This document shows, in pieces, positions 16,758-23,873 of a stretch of DNA of 47,487 nt. The translations under genes were made by a program, and so were the position numbers. The stretch is taken from positions 1-47,487 of the forward strand of contig JAJZRU010000023.1 of NCBI GenBank assembly GCA_021802555.1. The letters are read 5' to 3'. The notes below the pieces were generated by a model. It made no database searches and had not been told where the DNA came from. It saw only the letters and a list, made by a program, of their open reading frames with translations. Numbering within the stretch: the first letter of the stretch is position 1; every line of letters starts with the position of its first letter. Source of the stretch: Pseudomonadota bacterium (lineage in GTDB: Bacteria > Pseudomonadota > Gammaproteobacteria > Burkholderiales > Thiobacillaceae).

Positions 16758-17404
16758 GCCACGTAGCTTCCGCGGCGCTTGGCGGCTGCCGACAACACCG
16801 CGTCTCGCCAGTCTAGGGCATCCTTGGGCGCCACGGGCTTGGTTGGGGCGCCCGGCCTCACCAGCCAGCCATTCGGGAAATGGAACCACGCGGCGAGCTT
16901 CCAGGTGTCCGCGATCTCACCGAAGGCCTTGAGAATTTCCTTGATGATGGGCAAGGGCTGATAGGCTTCGTCGAACTGGTAGCGGGCAAAATACTCCTGC
17001 CCCCCGTAACTGACGCCAAAAATGCGGCCGCGCCGCTTCCAGTCGCTGGCCGGGTGGGACTTCTGCGCAGGCGGATTGGGTTGCAGCGCATTAAGCTGAT
17101 CGGCGGTCAGCCACTCATCTGCTTCGAGCATTTTTCTGATCGTCTTCAAGCGGGCAATACGCTCCTTGACCAGCCCAAGGTTGGGCTCGGGTTTCCCGCT
17201 CAACAAAGATGCCAGGCGATCGGCCTCTTCCAGCAAACGCGGTTGCTCGGACAGCAAAACAAGTTCCAGCGCACGCTCCATCTGGGGTTTCAACGCGCTG
17301 GCAACCGCAGGGTCCATGCCTTCCGGCAAGGCGACGTCCAAAACCAGGCCATGCCGAGGCCGCGCCGGGTGCGGCGGCCGCTTGATCGCAGTGGAATGTG
17401 TCAT
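16754..17404 (-). CDS. Antitoxin paired with RES toxin
   Basis: 216 residues. The C-terminal part (DWKRRGRIFGVSYGGQEYFARYQF, then LPIIKEILKAFGEIADTWKLAAWFHFPNGWL and APKDALD) resembles the toxin-binding C-terminus of Xre/MbcA/ParS-type antitoxins. The N-terminal half is longer than usual, has no obvious helix-turn-helix by eye, and includes a helical region around residues 50-100. The ATG at 17404 has GGAGG about six bases upstream and lies directly after a promoter framed by inverted operators, as expected for an autoregulating antitoxin. The family assignment is moderate; the pairing with the RES toxin is strong from the 4-bp overlap. Confidence 0.75.
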   Translation of the reverse strand: MTHSTAIKRPPHPARPRHGLVLDVALPEGMDPAVASALKPQMERALELVLLSEQPRLLEEADRLASLLSGKPEPNLGLVKERIARLKTIRKMLEADEWLTADQLNALQPNPPAQKSHPASDWKRRGRIFGVSYGGQEYFARYQFDEAYQPLPIIKEILKAFGEIADTWKLAAWFHFPNGWLVRPGAPTKPVAPKDALDWRDAVLSAAAKRRGSYVA

Positions 17405-17416
17405 GCTGCGCCTCCG

Positions 17417-17460
17417 TGCCAATATTGCCAAAAATTTATACCATGATGGCAATATTGGCA
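17417..17460 (-). promoter_or_regulatory. Promoter and paired inverted operator of the RES operon
   Basis: TGCCAATATTGCCA (17417-17430) and its exact reverse complement TGGCAATATTGGCA (17447-17460) flank a minus-strand -10 box TATAAA (17435-17440) in a TGGTATAAAT context. A -35 like TTGCCA overlaps the outer arm (17456-17461) with a short 15-bp spacing. Binding of the antitoxin to the arms would straddle the promoter, which is the typical autoregulatory layout. Confidence 0.75.
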
Positions 17461-17833
17461 ATGGCTCTGCTCGGCCGTAAACGGGAGTGGGCGCCAAGGG
17501 GGTTTACCAGACCGGCCCACTTCAACAAGCGCGCCGGCCATGCGGTCATGGCCATTGTCACCCCGGCCGCCAACCCGCCCTGGCCGCACGATCGCGCTAT
17601 GCCAATACGCAGGCGGCCCGTCTGCGGACCATGGATCACCACGAGCAACGATGGCAACAGGGGAAGACCGGCGCATAGGCTAAAATCCGCCGTCATAGGC
17701 TCCGCCCGGCAGGCGGAGGCGCTTCGCCGCAAAGGAAGCCCCATATGCGGCTTTGAGGTCGCAATTTTCGACCCCAAAAACGGATCGAGAATGCCTCTAC
17801 CACCACCCGATAACCATCGAATCAACATCCCGT
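17461..17833. other. Gene-free stretch upstream of the cassette before gmd
   Basis: No supported gene is seen here; the open frames have no recognisable motifs. The notable content is a GGCTAAAATCCGCC box at 17678-17691. The same 14-mer, with one base changed in one copy, recurs at 17835, 22575 and 23465, each upstream of a nucleotidyltransferase gene. It contains TAAAAT, a plausible -10 sequence. Confidence 0.4.
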
Positions 17834-17865
17834 GGGCTAAAATCCGCCCATAGCGACTTCCGAGC
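17834..17865 (+). pseudogene. Probable 3' remnant of an fcl gene
   Basis: GGGCTAAAATCCGCC (17834-17848) is identical to the stretch at 22574-22588 that codes for the conserved GLKSA near the C-terminus of the intact fcl. The similarity continues more weakly (HSDF here, YRDF in fcl). In both places a nucleotidyltransferase with a near-identical start follows about 60 bp later. The simplest reading is that this block was copied from an fcl-cassette junction. A shared promoter box is an alternative for the short identical part. Confidence 0.45.
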
Positions 17866-17900
17866 GCCCCACGCTGAAAGGGGCAACGCCCCTCCCCACC

Positions 17901-18149
17901 ATGCGCCTCACCGACGAACAGATCAGCATCATCCGCCGCCTTGCCCGCGAACTCGGCGGCCCGCAGGCGCGGGTGCGGGTGTTCGGCTCGCGCCTTGACG
18001 ACAGTACGCGCGGCGGCGATCTGGACCTGATGCTGGAACTGGACTCTGCGGTGGAACATCCCGCCATGCTGGCCGCGCGCATGTCGGCCCAAGTCTCGCG
18101 CGCCCTCGGCGGACGCAAGAACGACCACGCAATCCGGCATCCCTCATGA
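17901..18149 (+). pseudogene. 3'-truncated MNT nucleotidyltransferase
   Basis: 82 residues beginning MRLTDEQISIIRRLARELGG. Up to GGRK (18119) it is nearly identical, in protein and DNA, to the intact nucleotidyltransferase at 22646. It keeps the GS...DLDLML active-site motif but is cut just before the third acidic residue (VDVLI in the intact copy), and the end is replaced by NDHAIRHPS before a stop that overlaps the gmd start. The HEPN partner is absent. It is therefore very likely inactive as a nucleotidyltransferase, although its ATGA overlap with gmd may still couple translation. Confidence 0.8.
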
Positions 18150-19228
18150 AAAAAGCCCTCATCACCGGCGTCACCGGCCAGGACGGCGCCTACCTGGCGG
18201 AATTCCTGCTGGACAAAGGCTACGAAGTGCACGGCATCAAGCGCCGCACCTCGCTGTTCAACACCGACCGCATCGACCACCTCTATGAGGGCCCGGAAGT
18301 CAAATCTCGCCGCTTCATCCTCCACCACGGCGACCTCACCGACTCCTCCTCCCTCATCCGCATCATCCAGCAGGTGCGGCCGGACGAAATCTACAACCTC
18401 GCCGCGCAAAGCCACGTGGCCGTGTCCTTCGAAGAGCCCGAGTACACCGCCAACTCCGACGCCCTGGGCGCGCTGCGCATCCTGGAAGCCATCCGCATTC
18501 TCGGCCTGGAGCAGAAGACCCGCTTCTACCAGGCCTCCACTTCCGAGTTGTTCGGCCTGGTGCAGGAAATCCCGCAGAAGGAAACCACGCCCTTCTATCC
18601 CAGGAGCCCCTACGCCGTAGCAAAACTCTACGCCTACTGGATCACGGTCAACTACCGCGAAGCCTATGGCCTGTACGCCTGCAACGGCATCCTCTTCAAC
18701 CACGAATCGCCCATCCGCGGCGAGACCTTCGTCACCCGCAAGATCACCCGCGCCCTGGCCCGCATCAAGCTGGGGCTGCAGGATTGCCTGTACCTGGGCA
18801 ACCTGGATGCCAAACGGGACTGGGGCCATGCCCGGGACTATGTGGAAATGCAATGGCTCATGCTGCAGCAGGAAAAGCCCGACGATTTCGTCATCGCCAC
18901 GGGGGTGCAGTACAGCGTGCGCGACTTCGTCGATGCCGCGGCCCGGGAGCTGGGCATGGCCGTCCGCTGGGAAGGCCGGGGGGTGGACGAGAAAGGCTAC
19001 GACGCCAGCGGCAAGATCATCGTCGCCGTCGATCCGCGCTATTTCCGCCCCACCGAGGTCGAAACCCTGCTGGGTGACCCGTCCAAGGCCAAAACCAAGC
19101 TCGGCTGGACGCCCAGGACATCATTCGCCGAACTGGTGGCCGAGATGGTGCGCGAGGACCTCAAGTCGGCCGAGCGCGATGAACTGGTGAAGAAGCATGG
19201 CTACAAGGCCATGGATTATCACGAATGA
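18146..19228 (+). CDS. gmd: GDP-mannose 4,6-dehydratase
   Basis: 360 residues, full length. It has the NADP-binding [16 protein letters not shown] near the N-terminus, [18 protein letters not shown], the catalytic STSELFG and [10 protein letters not shown] (YxxxK), [17 protein letters not shown] and [15 protein letters not shown]. These are diagnostic of Gmd, which converts GDP-D-mannose to GDP-4-keto-6-deoxymannose, the precursor of GDP-L-fucose and GDP-D-rhamnose. It starts at an ATG overlapping the truncated nucleotidyltransferase. Its usual partner fcl is displaced about 2.4 kb downstream, separated by an ORF6N gene and two toxin-antitoxin cassettes. Confidence 0.97.
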   Translation: MKKALITGVTGQDGAYLAEFLLDKGYEVHGIKRRTSLFNTDRIDHLYEGPEVKSRRFILHHGDLTDSSSLIRIIQQVRPDEIYNLAAQSHVAVSFEEPEYTANSDALGALRILEAIRILGLEQKTRFYQASTSELFGLVQEIPQKETTPFYPRSPYAVAKLYAYWITVNYREAYGLYACNGILFNHESPIRGETFVTRKITRALARIKLGLQDCLYLGNLDAKRDWGHARDYVEMQWLMLQQEKPDDFVIATGVQYSVRDFVDAAARELGMAVRWEGRGVDEKGYDASGKIIVAVDPRYFRPTEVETLLGDPSKAKTKLGWTPRTSFAELVAEMVREDLKSAERDELVKKHGYKAMDYHE

Positions 19229-19779
19229 CGGGCTCGGCCCTCACCGCCACCGAATCGGTCGGGCAAAAGATTCTCCTGATAAGGGGCCAGAGGGTCATGC
19301 TCGACGCCGATCTGGCCGAGCTGTACGGCGTGGCCACCAAAGCGCTGAATCAGGCGGTGCGCCGCAATGCCGAACGCTTTCCGGCCGACTTCATGTTCCA
19401 GCTGACAGGCACCGAGAAACAGGAGGTGGTCACAAATTGTGACCACCTCGCCAAGCTCAAATTCTCCAAGACCCTGCCCCATGCCTTCACTGAGCACGGT
19501 GCGCTGATGCTGGGCAACGTACTCAAGTCCACCCGCGCAACCCAGGTCAGCCTCCTGATCGTGCGGGCCTTCGTCCAACTGCGCGAGATGCTGGCCTCCC
19601 ACAAGGAACTGGCCGCCAGGCTGGACGCCCTGGAGCAGAAAATCGGCGGCCACGACGAAGCCATCGCCGACATCATCGATGCGATCCGGCAGCTCATGGC
19701 CGCCCCAGAACCCGCCAAACGCCCCATCGGCTTCGTCATTCCGGCAGACGTCCCGGCAAAGGGCAAGAAAAAAGCATGA
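19225..19779 (+). CDS. ORF6N-domain protein
   Basis: 184 residues. The N-terminal ORF6N domain is clear: [45 protein letters not shown], then [22 protein letters not shown] helical, probably coiled-coil stretch (about 115-160) and a basic tail (KGKKKA) follow. ORF6N is a DNA-binding-associated domain known from phage regulators; free-standing bacterial copies are common and of unknown role. It is coupled by ATGA overlaps on both sides, to gmd upstream and to the fcl fragment downstream, so it was once in the middle of a gmd-fcl operon. Confidence 0.88.
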   Translation: MTGSALTATESVGQKILLIRGQRVMLDADLAELYGVATKALNQAVRRNAERFPADFMFQLTGTEKQEVVTNCDHLAKLKFSKTLPHAFTEHGALMLGNVLKSTRATQVSLLIVRAFVQLREMLASHKELAARLDALEQKIGGHDEAIADIIDAIRQLMAAPEPAKRPIGFVIPADVPAKGKKKA

Positions 19780-19890
19780 AGCCCTCCGCCAAGATCTACC
19801 TCGCCGGCCACCGCGGCGTGCTCGGCGCCGCCATCGAGCGCCGGCTCGAAGCGCTGGGCTGCCGCAATATCCTCACCCGCACCCATGCCG
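19776..19890 (+). pseudogene. fcl: 5' remnant 1 of GDP-L-fucose synthase
   Basis: The first 115 bp of an fcl gene, ending abruptly at ACCCATGCCG. The translation ([33 protein letters not shown]) aligns without gaps to residues 1-38 of the intact fcl at 21617, with very high DNA identity in the last 60 bp. After the breakpoint the sequence changes to the leader of a nucleotidyltransferase cassette. The ATG overlaps the ORF6N stop, the place where a functional fcl would be expected. Confidence 0.85.
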
Positions 19891-19956
19891 GAGCACTCAG
19901 AAGGTGGATTTATCCGCAGGGCCCCAGGGACAAGCGGGCAATGGCACAATGGAACA

Positions 19957-20262
19957 ATGATGAATCGAGAAGCCGAAGTCAAAGCCCAGATCACGGACGT
20001 GATGCGCCGTAATGCCAACCGGCTGCGCGGCCATCGGGTGTTTCTGTTCGGATCGCGCGCCGCCGGGAATGCCAGGCCGAATTCGGATTTTGATATTGGC
20101 GTCGTCGGCGACGAGCCGTTGCCGCTTCATGACTTCTACGCCATCGAGGATCAGCTCGACGCCTTGGCCACCCTCTACAAGATCGACTGGGTCGATTTCA
20201 ACCGGGTGTCTCCGCGTTTCAGCGCAAGGGCCATGCAGCCCATGGAGGTGATTCATGGCTGA
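19957..20262 (+). CDS. MNT-type nucleotidyltransferase
   Basis: 101 residues (MMNREAEVKAQ start). It has GHRVFLFGSRAAGNARPNSDFDIGVV, which is the GS and DxD signature, and a third Asp in YKIDWVDF. It fits the minimal nucleotidyltransferase antitoxins that AMPylate a HEPN partner. The HEPN gene follows with an 8-bp overlap. Only a weak Shine-Dalgarno is seen. The frame could be read from 19885, but that would include cassette leader sequence directly after the fcl breakpoint and is unlikely. Confidence 0.86.
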   Translation: MMNREAEVKAQITDVMRRNANRLRGHRVFLFGSRAAGNARPNSDFDIGVVGDEPLPLHDFYAIEDQLDALATLYKIDWVDFNRVSPRFSARAMQPMEVIHG

Positions 20263-20647
20263 CGCACAATGGATAGTCGACGACTTCGCGGCAGCGCTCG
20301 CCCAACTCAAAAGCGCGTTGAATGAACCGGCGGATCGCGACCTCATCAAGGCCGGCAGTATTCAATATTTCGAGTTCAGCTTCGAACTCGGCTGGAAGGC
20401 TTGCAAGGTGATGTCGGCCGAACAGGGCTTACCAGACTGCCTTTCACCCAAGGCCTGCCTGCGCCAGGCCTTCACCCAGGGCTGGATAGACGACGAAGCC
20501 GCGTGGCTGGCAATGCTCGATGCGCGCAACCGCATGGCGCATACCTACGACGCCCGCAAGGCGCTGCAGATATACGATGCCTTGCCCCGGTTTTGCGACG
20601 CGCTGCAAAAACTGCTGGCCGGCCTGCAATCCCTAATTCAAAGCTGA
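20255..20647 (+). CDS. HEPN-type partner (HI0074-like)
   Basis: 130 residues, all-helical. QYFEFSFELGWKACKVM and MLDARNRMAHTYDARKAL carry the Rx4HxY motif (RNRMAHTY) of HEPN toxins and nucleotidyltransferase-binding proteins. The ATG overlaps the upstream nucleotidyltransferase by 8 bp. It is the same subfamily as the protein at 13809, but here it comes after its partner. One base after its stop begins the second fcl 5' remnant. Confidence 0.86.
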   Translation: MADAQWIVDDFAAALAQLKSALNEPADRDLIKAGSIQYFEFSFELGWKACKVMSAEQGLPDCLSPKACLRQAFTQGWIDDEAAWLAMLDARNRMAHTYDARKALQIYDALPRFCDALQKLLAGLQSLIQS

Positions 20648-20648
20648 C

Positions 20649-20715
20649 GTGCATCTTCAAGACAAGATCTACCTCGCCGGCCGCGGCGGCCTGGCGGACT
20701 CCGTCCTCAAGTGCC
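20649..20715 (+). pseudogene. fcl: 5' remnant 2 of GDP-L-fucose synthase
   Basis: 67 bp starting at GTG 20649. The translation (DKIYLAGRGGLADSVLK) aligns to the start of the intact fcl ([17 protein letters not shown]). The first 67 bp of the intact gene (21617-21683) is the same length, with AAGATCTACCTCGCCGGC identical. After this point the similarity stops and about 100 bp of unrelated leader precede the next nucleotidyltransferase. It is more diverged than remnant 1, so probably older or less constrained. Confidence 0.75.
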
Positions 20716-20815
20716 ATCCAGAACGGAACTGGCGTCATAATGCGGGCAGTTGTCGACTTACAAGCCATGTGCTGTTTATGAACCAACGAGATCGGCGCGC
20801 AGCGTCTAGTGTTTG

Positions 20816-21205
20816 ATGGAACCCAAGCATCATATCCGCGCGATATTGGAGCGGCACGGCAATATCCGCCTGGCGATCCTGTTCGGCTCGCTCGCCAGCG
20901 GTCGCGCGACCCCGCAGAGCGACGCCGACGTGGCCATCCTGGCAAATACCATGGTCGATGCCGGATTCAGGATGACGCTGATCGACGAACTGGCCGTCGC
21001 TCTCGGCCGGCCCGTCGATCTTGTCGACCTGCGCACCGCGGGAGAGCCCTTGCTGGGCGAGATACTCAAGCACGGCGTGCGCCTCTTCGGCAGCGACCGC
21101 GATTATGCCGAACTCATCAAGCGCCACGTTTTCGAAGAGGCGGACTTCATGCCCTACCGCCGCCGCATCCTGGCCGAACGGAGGCGGACATGGACCGGGA
21201 CCTGA
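20816..21205 (+). CDS. mntA: MntA-like nucleotidyltransferase antitoxin
   Basis: 129 residues from ATG 20816 (a TTG one codon earlier is also possible). The active site is IRLAILFGSLASGRATPQSDADVAIL, with a third acidic residue in RPVDLVDL. The length and the C-terminal extension (RDYAELIKRHVFEEADFMPYRRRIL) match MntA proteins, which transfer AMP to a Tyr of HepT to silence it. HepT follows with a 16-bp overlap. This is the most canonical of the nucleotidyltransferase pairs in the window. Confidence 0.88.
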   Translation: MEPKHHIRAILERHGNIRLAILFGSLASGRATPQSDADVAILANTMVDAGFRMTLIDELAVALGRPVDLVDLRTAGEPLLGEILKHGVRLFGSDRDYAELIKRHVFEEADFMPYRRRILAERRRTWTGT

Positions 21206-21606
21206 TCGCCCAAAAGCTGGAATCGCTGCGCCGCTGCGTCGAGCGTGTGCGCCAGCGATCACCGGTAACAGCAGAGGCGTTGGCGAACGATCCCGACGCG
21301 CAGGATATCCTGACGTTGAACCTGACCCGCGCGGTGCAGTTGTGCGTGGACATCGGCGCGCACCTGATCGCTGCGCAGGACAAACCCGCTCCCGACACCA
21401 TGGGCCAGACCTTCGACACGCTCTCGGACATGGGCACGATATCCGCCGATCTGGCAGCGCGCATGAAAAAATCGGTAGGCTTCCGCAACATCGCCGTGCA
21501 CAACTACGAAGCGATCGACTGGACTATCACCCATGCCGTTGCCACCCGCCATCTAGATGATTTTGCAGCCTTCGCCACGGCAATCGCCAAGGCAGCCGGG
21601 ATTTGA
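21190..21606 (+). CDS. hepT: HepT-like HEPN ribonuclease toxin
   Basis: 138 residues. It has the HepT layout: [19 protein letters not shown] at the start, [18 protein letters not shown] in the middle, and [19 protein letters not shown] with the catalytic Rx4HxY motif (RNIAVHNY). Characterised HepT proteins are tRNA- or mRNA-cleaving HEPN RNases neutralised by AMPylation of this Tyr. Longer in-frame starts exist from 20809 but lie inside the mntA gene. The intact fcl begins 10 bp after its stop, so toxin and sugar gene are probably co-transcribed. Confidence 0.9.
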   Translation: MDRDLIAQKLESLRRCVERVRQRSPVTAEALANDPDAQDILTLNLTRAVQLCVDIGAHLIAAQDKPAPDTMGQTFDTLSDMGTISADLAARMKKSVGFRNIAVHNYEAIDWTITHAVATRHLDDFAAFATAIAKAAGI

Positions 21607-21616
21607 ACGCACCGGC

Positions 21617-22624
21617 ATGAACCCCGACGGCAAGATCTACCTCGCCGGCCACCGCGGCCTGGTCGGCTCCGCGCTCAAGCGCCGGCTCGAAGCCCTGGGC
21701 TGCCGCAACATCCTCACCCGCACCCATGCCGAGCTGGACCTCACGCGCCAGGACCAGGTGGAAGCCTTCTTCGCCGCCGAGCGCCCCGACTACGTCTTCC
21801 TCGCCGCCGCCAAGGTGGGTGGTATCCACGCCAACAACACCTACCCGGCCGAGTTCATCCGCGACAACCTCGCCATCCAGACCAACGCCATCCACGCGGC
21901 CTACCTCAACGGCGTGAAGCGCCTGTTGTTTCTGGGCTCGTCCTGCATCTATCCGCGCGACTGTCCCCAGCCCATGAAGGAGGAATACCTGTTCACCGGC
22001 CCCTTGGAAGCCACCAACCGGCCCTATGCCCTGGCCAAGATCGCCGGCATCGAGCAGTGCTGGAGCTACAACCGCCAGTACGGCACCCAGTACCTGGCAG
22101 TCATGCCCACCAACCTCTACGGCCCCGGCGACAACTACCACCCCGAGAACTCCCACGTCATCCCGGCGCTGATCCGCAAGTTCCACGAGGCCAAGGCCGC
22201 CAACCGCCCTACGGTCACGGTCTGGGGCACCGGCACGCCACGGCGCGAGTTCATGTACAGCGAGGACATGGCCGATGCCTGTGTCTTCCTCATGAATCTT
22301 CCCGACAGCCAATTCGTCCCGCTGCTGGGTGTACTCCCCTCGCCCTCCGGGAGAGGGGCTGGGGGTGAGGGCGCTTTTCTGCCGCCGCTGGTGAACATCG
22401 GCGTGGGCGACGACCTGACCATCGCGGAACTGGCTAGGCTGGTCGGCCAAGTGGTGGACTACCAGGGCGAGATCGTGTTCGACCCATCCAAGCCTGACGG
22501 CACGCCGAGGAAACTGCTGGATGTGACGCGGCTGAGTGGGCTGGGGTGGAGGGCCAAGACCCAACTACCGGACGGGCTAAAATCCGCCTATCGAGATTTC
22601 CTGCACTCCCGGCAGCCAAGCTGA
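21617..22624 (+). CDS. fcl: GDP-L-fucose synthase with in-frame palindrome insertion
   Basis: 335 residues; most homologues have about 310-320. It shows the NADP motif ([11 protein letters not shown]), the catalytic SSCIYPRD and [10 protein letters not shown] (YxxxK), and [19 protein letters not shown]. It converts GDP-4-keto-6-deoxymannose, the Gmd product, to GDP-L-fucose by epimerisation and reduction. Between [10 protein letters not shown] and [14 protein letters not shown] it has about 25 extra residues that include [13 protein letters not shown], the translation of a REP-like palindrome. The frame is preserved and the insertion is in a surface loop region by family comparison, so the enzyme may still work. 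It follows the HepT gene by 10 bp. Confidence 0.94.
   Translation: MNPDGKIYLAGHRGLVGSALKRRLEALGCRNILTRTHAELDLTRQDQVEAFFAAERPDYVFLAAAKVGGIHANNTYPAEFIRDNLAIQTNAIHAAYLNGVKRLLFLGSSCIYPRDCPQPMKEEYLFTGPLEATNRPYALAKIAGIEQCWSYNRQYGTQYLAVMPTNLYGPGDNYHPENSHVIPALIRKFHEAKAANRPTVTVWGTGTPRREFMYSEDMADACVFLMNLPDSQFVPLLGVLPSPSGRGAGGEGAFLPPLVNIGVGDDLTIAELARLVGQVVDYQGEIVFDPSKPDGTPRKLLDVTRLSGLGWRAKTQLPDGLKSAYRDFLHSRQPS
22336..22372. repeat. REP-like palindrome inserted within fcl
   Basis: CCCCTC (22336-22341) pairs with GAGGGG (22353-22358), with a CTCC-G-GGAG inner stem, followed by GGGGGTGAGGGC. The sequence has the form of the CCCTCACCCC...CCCCTCTCCC interspersed repeats. It lies inside an open reading frame and is read through as [14 protein letters not shown] related element is intergenic at 14573-14655. 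Confidence 0.65.
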
Positions 22625-22645
22625 ACGAGACACGCCCTCCCCGCC

Positions 22646-22945
22646 ATGCGCCTGACCGAAGAACAAATCCAGACCATCCGCCGCCTCGCCCATGAACTGG
22701 GCGGCCCGCAGGCGCGGGTGCGGGTGTTCGGTTCCCGCCTGGACGACAGTATGCGCGGCGGCGATCTGGACCTGATGCTGGAACTGGACTCTGCGGTGGA
22801 ACATCCCGCCATGCTGGCCGCGCGCATGTCGGCCCAGGTCTCGCGCGCCCTCGGCGGACGCAAGGTGGACGTGCTCATCAGCGCCCCCAACCTGGCGCGC
22901 CTGCCCATCCATGACAGCGCCTTTGCGCACGGGCAACTCCTGTGA
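22646..22945 (+). CDS. MNT-type nucleotidyltransferase
   Basis: 99 residues. It has [21 protein letters not shown], which gives the GS and DxD signature, and a third acidic residue in RKVDVLISAP. It is the intact version of the truncated gene at 17901; the first 219 bp are nearly identical. The HEPN partner follows with a 4-bp overlap (GTGA). It lies 21 bp after fcl. In this subtype the GS-to-DxD spacing is filled with RLDDSMRGG, as also in the next pair, suggesting that the two pairs share a common origin. Confidence 0.88.
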   Translation: MRLTEEQIQTIRRLAHELGGPQARVRVFGSRLDDSMRGGDLDLMLELDSAVEHPAMLAARMSAQVSRALGGRKVDVLISAPNLARLPIHDSAFAHGQLL

Positions 22946-23421
22946 ACCCGGTGCCCGACCGCCTCTCCCGCCTGCGCTTTCTTGTGCGCGTAGTGGCCAA
23001 GGAATGTAAGCACCTGGCCGGCACGGATGAACGTCTGTTCACGGAGCCGTTTACCGCACAGCGTGCCGTCCTGCTGGATACCGACAGCGAATTGGCCGAG
23101 CGGGCGGAGGCCTTCGTCAGTCGCTTCGGACGCCTGCAGGATACGTTGGGCGACAAGCTGCTCCCCGCGCTGCTGGGCGCCCTGGGCGAAAGACCCGCCA
23201 CCGTGATCGACAACCTCGACCGCGCCGAACGCCTGGGCTGGGTGGCCTCGGTCAACGACTGGACCACCCTGCGCGCGCTCCGAAACCAGATGGTGCATGA
23301 GTACGTGGAAGATCCCCGTGTGCTTGCCAATGCCCTGGAAGCGGCCCATGGGTTCGTGCCCACGCTCCTGGAAATGGCACGCAGAATGCTGGACGAAGCT
23401 GCACGGCGAGGCTGGACGTAA
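22942..23421 (+). CDS. HEPN-type toxin partner
   Basis: 159 residues from a GTG overlapping the nucleotidyltransferase stop. It is all-helical, with FVSRFGRLQDTLGDKLLPALL in the middle and WTTLRALRNQMVHEYVEDP near the end, giving the Rx4HxY motif (RNQMVHEY). It is clearly homologous to the HEPN protein at 23870 (shared FxRxQDTLxDKLLPxLL and LRNxxVHEY) but distinct from the HepT at 21190. The likely role is an RNase toxin controlled by AMPylation, inferred from related systems. Confidence 0.85.
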   Translation: MNPVPDRLSRLRFLVRVVAKECKHLAGTDERLFTEPFTAQRAVLLDTDSELAERAEAFVSRFGRLQDTLGDKLLPALLGALGERPATVIDNLDRAERLGWVASVNDWTTLRALRNQMVHEYVEDPRVLANALEAAHGFVPTLLEMARRMLDEAARRGWT

Positions 23422-23573
23422 CGCACCGGGCGCCGCGGGGAAAGCGCGGGCGCACCGCCAGATAGGCTAAAATTCGCCTTCTGAGTGGGTCGGCCGGCGG
23501 GCGCTGGCATCTGGCACAAATATTCTAGAAGCGTCGCAGCCCCCAACAGCCATCCCGGAACCCCACCGCCATC

Positions 23574-23873
23574 ATGAGACTGAGCGAAGAGCAACGCACC
23601 ATCATCAGCGAGGAAGTACGGCGCCACTTCGGCGCCGGTGCGTCCGTGCTGCTGTTCGGCTCGCGCGTGCGCGACGACCTGCGCGGCGGCGACATCGACC
23701 TTTATGTCGAAGCCGCGGGCAGCGTCGAACAAATGCTGGAAAACGAACTGGCCCTGTACGCCGCTCTGCAGCGCAGGCTGGGCGAGCAGCGCATCGACAT
23801 CGTCGTGCACCGCCGCGACGCCCCGCTGCGCGACATCGATAGAGAAGCGCGCCACTCGGGGGTGCCGCTTTGA
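23574..23873 (+). CDS. MNT-type nucleotidyltransferase
   Basis: 99 residues. It has ASVLLFGSRVRDDLRGGDIDLYV and a third acidic residue in QRIDIVVHRRD. It is the same subtype as the gene at 22646 and the intact relative of the decayed copy at 33822. The HEPN gene overlaps by 4 bp. The 152-bp spacer before it carries a GGCTAAAATTCGCC box at 23465-23478, possibly the -10 region of a cassette promoter. Confidence 0.88.
   Translation: MRLSEEQRTIISEEVRRHFGAGASVLLFGSRVRDDLRGGDIDLYVEAAGSVEQMLENELALYAALQRRLGEQRIDIVVHRRDAPLRDIDREARHSGVPL

Noticed and set aside
19885..19956. Upstream extension of the nucleotidyltransferase to 19885
   Set aside because: It begins at the fcl breakpoint, has no ribosome binding site and adds residues not seen in relatives.
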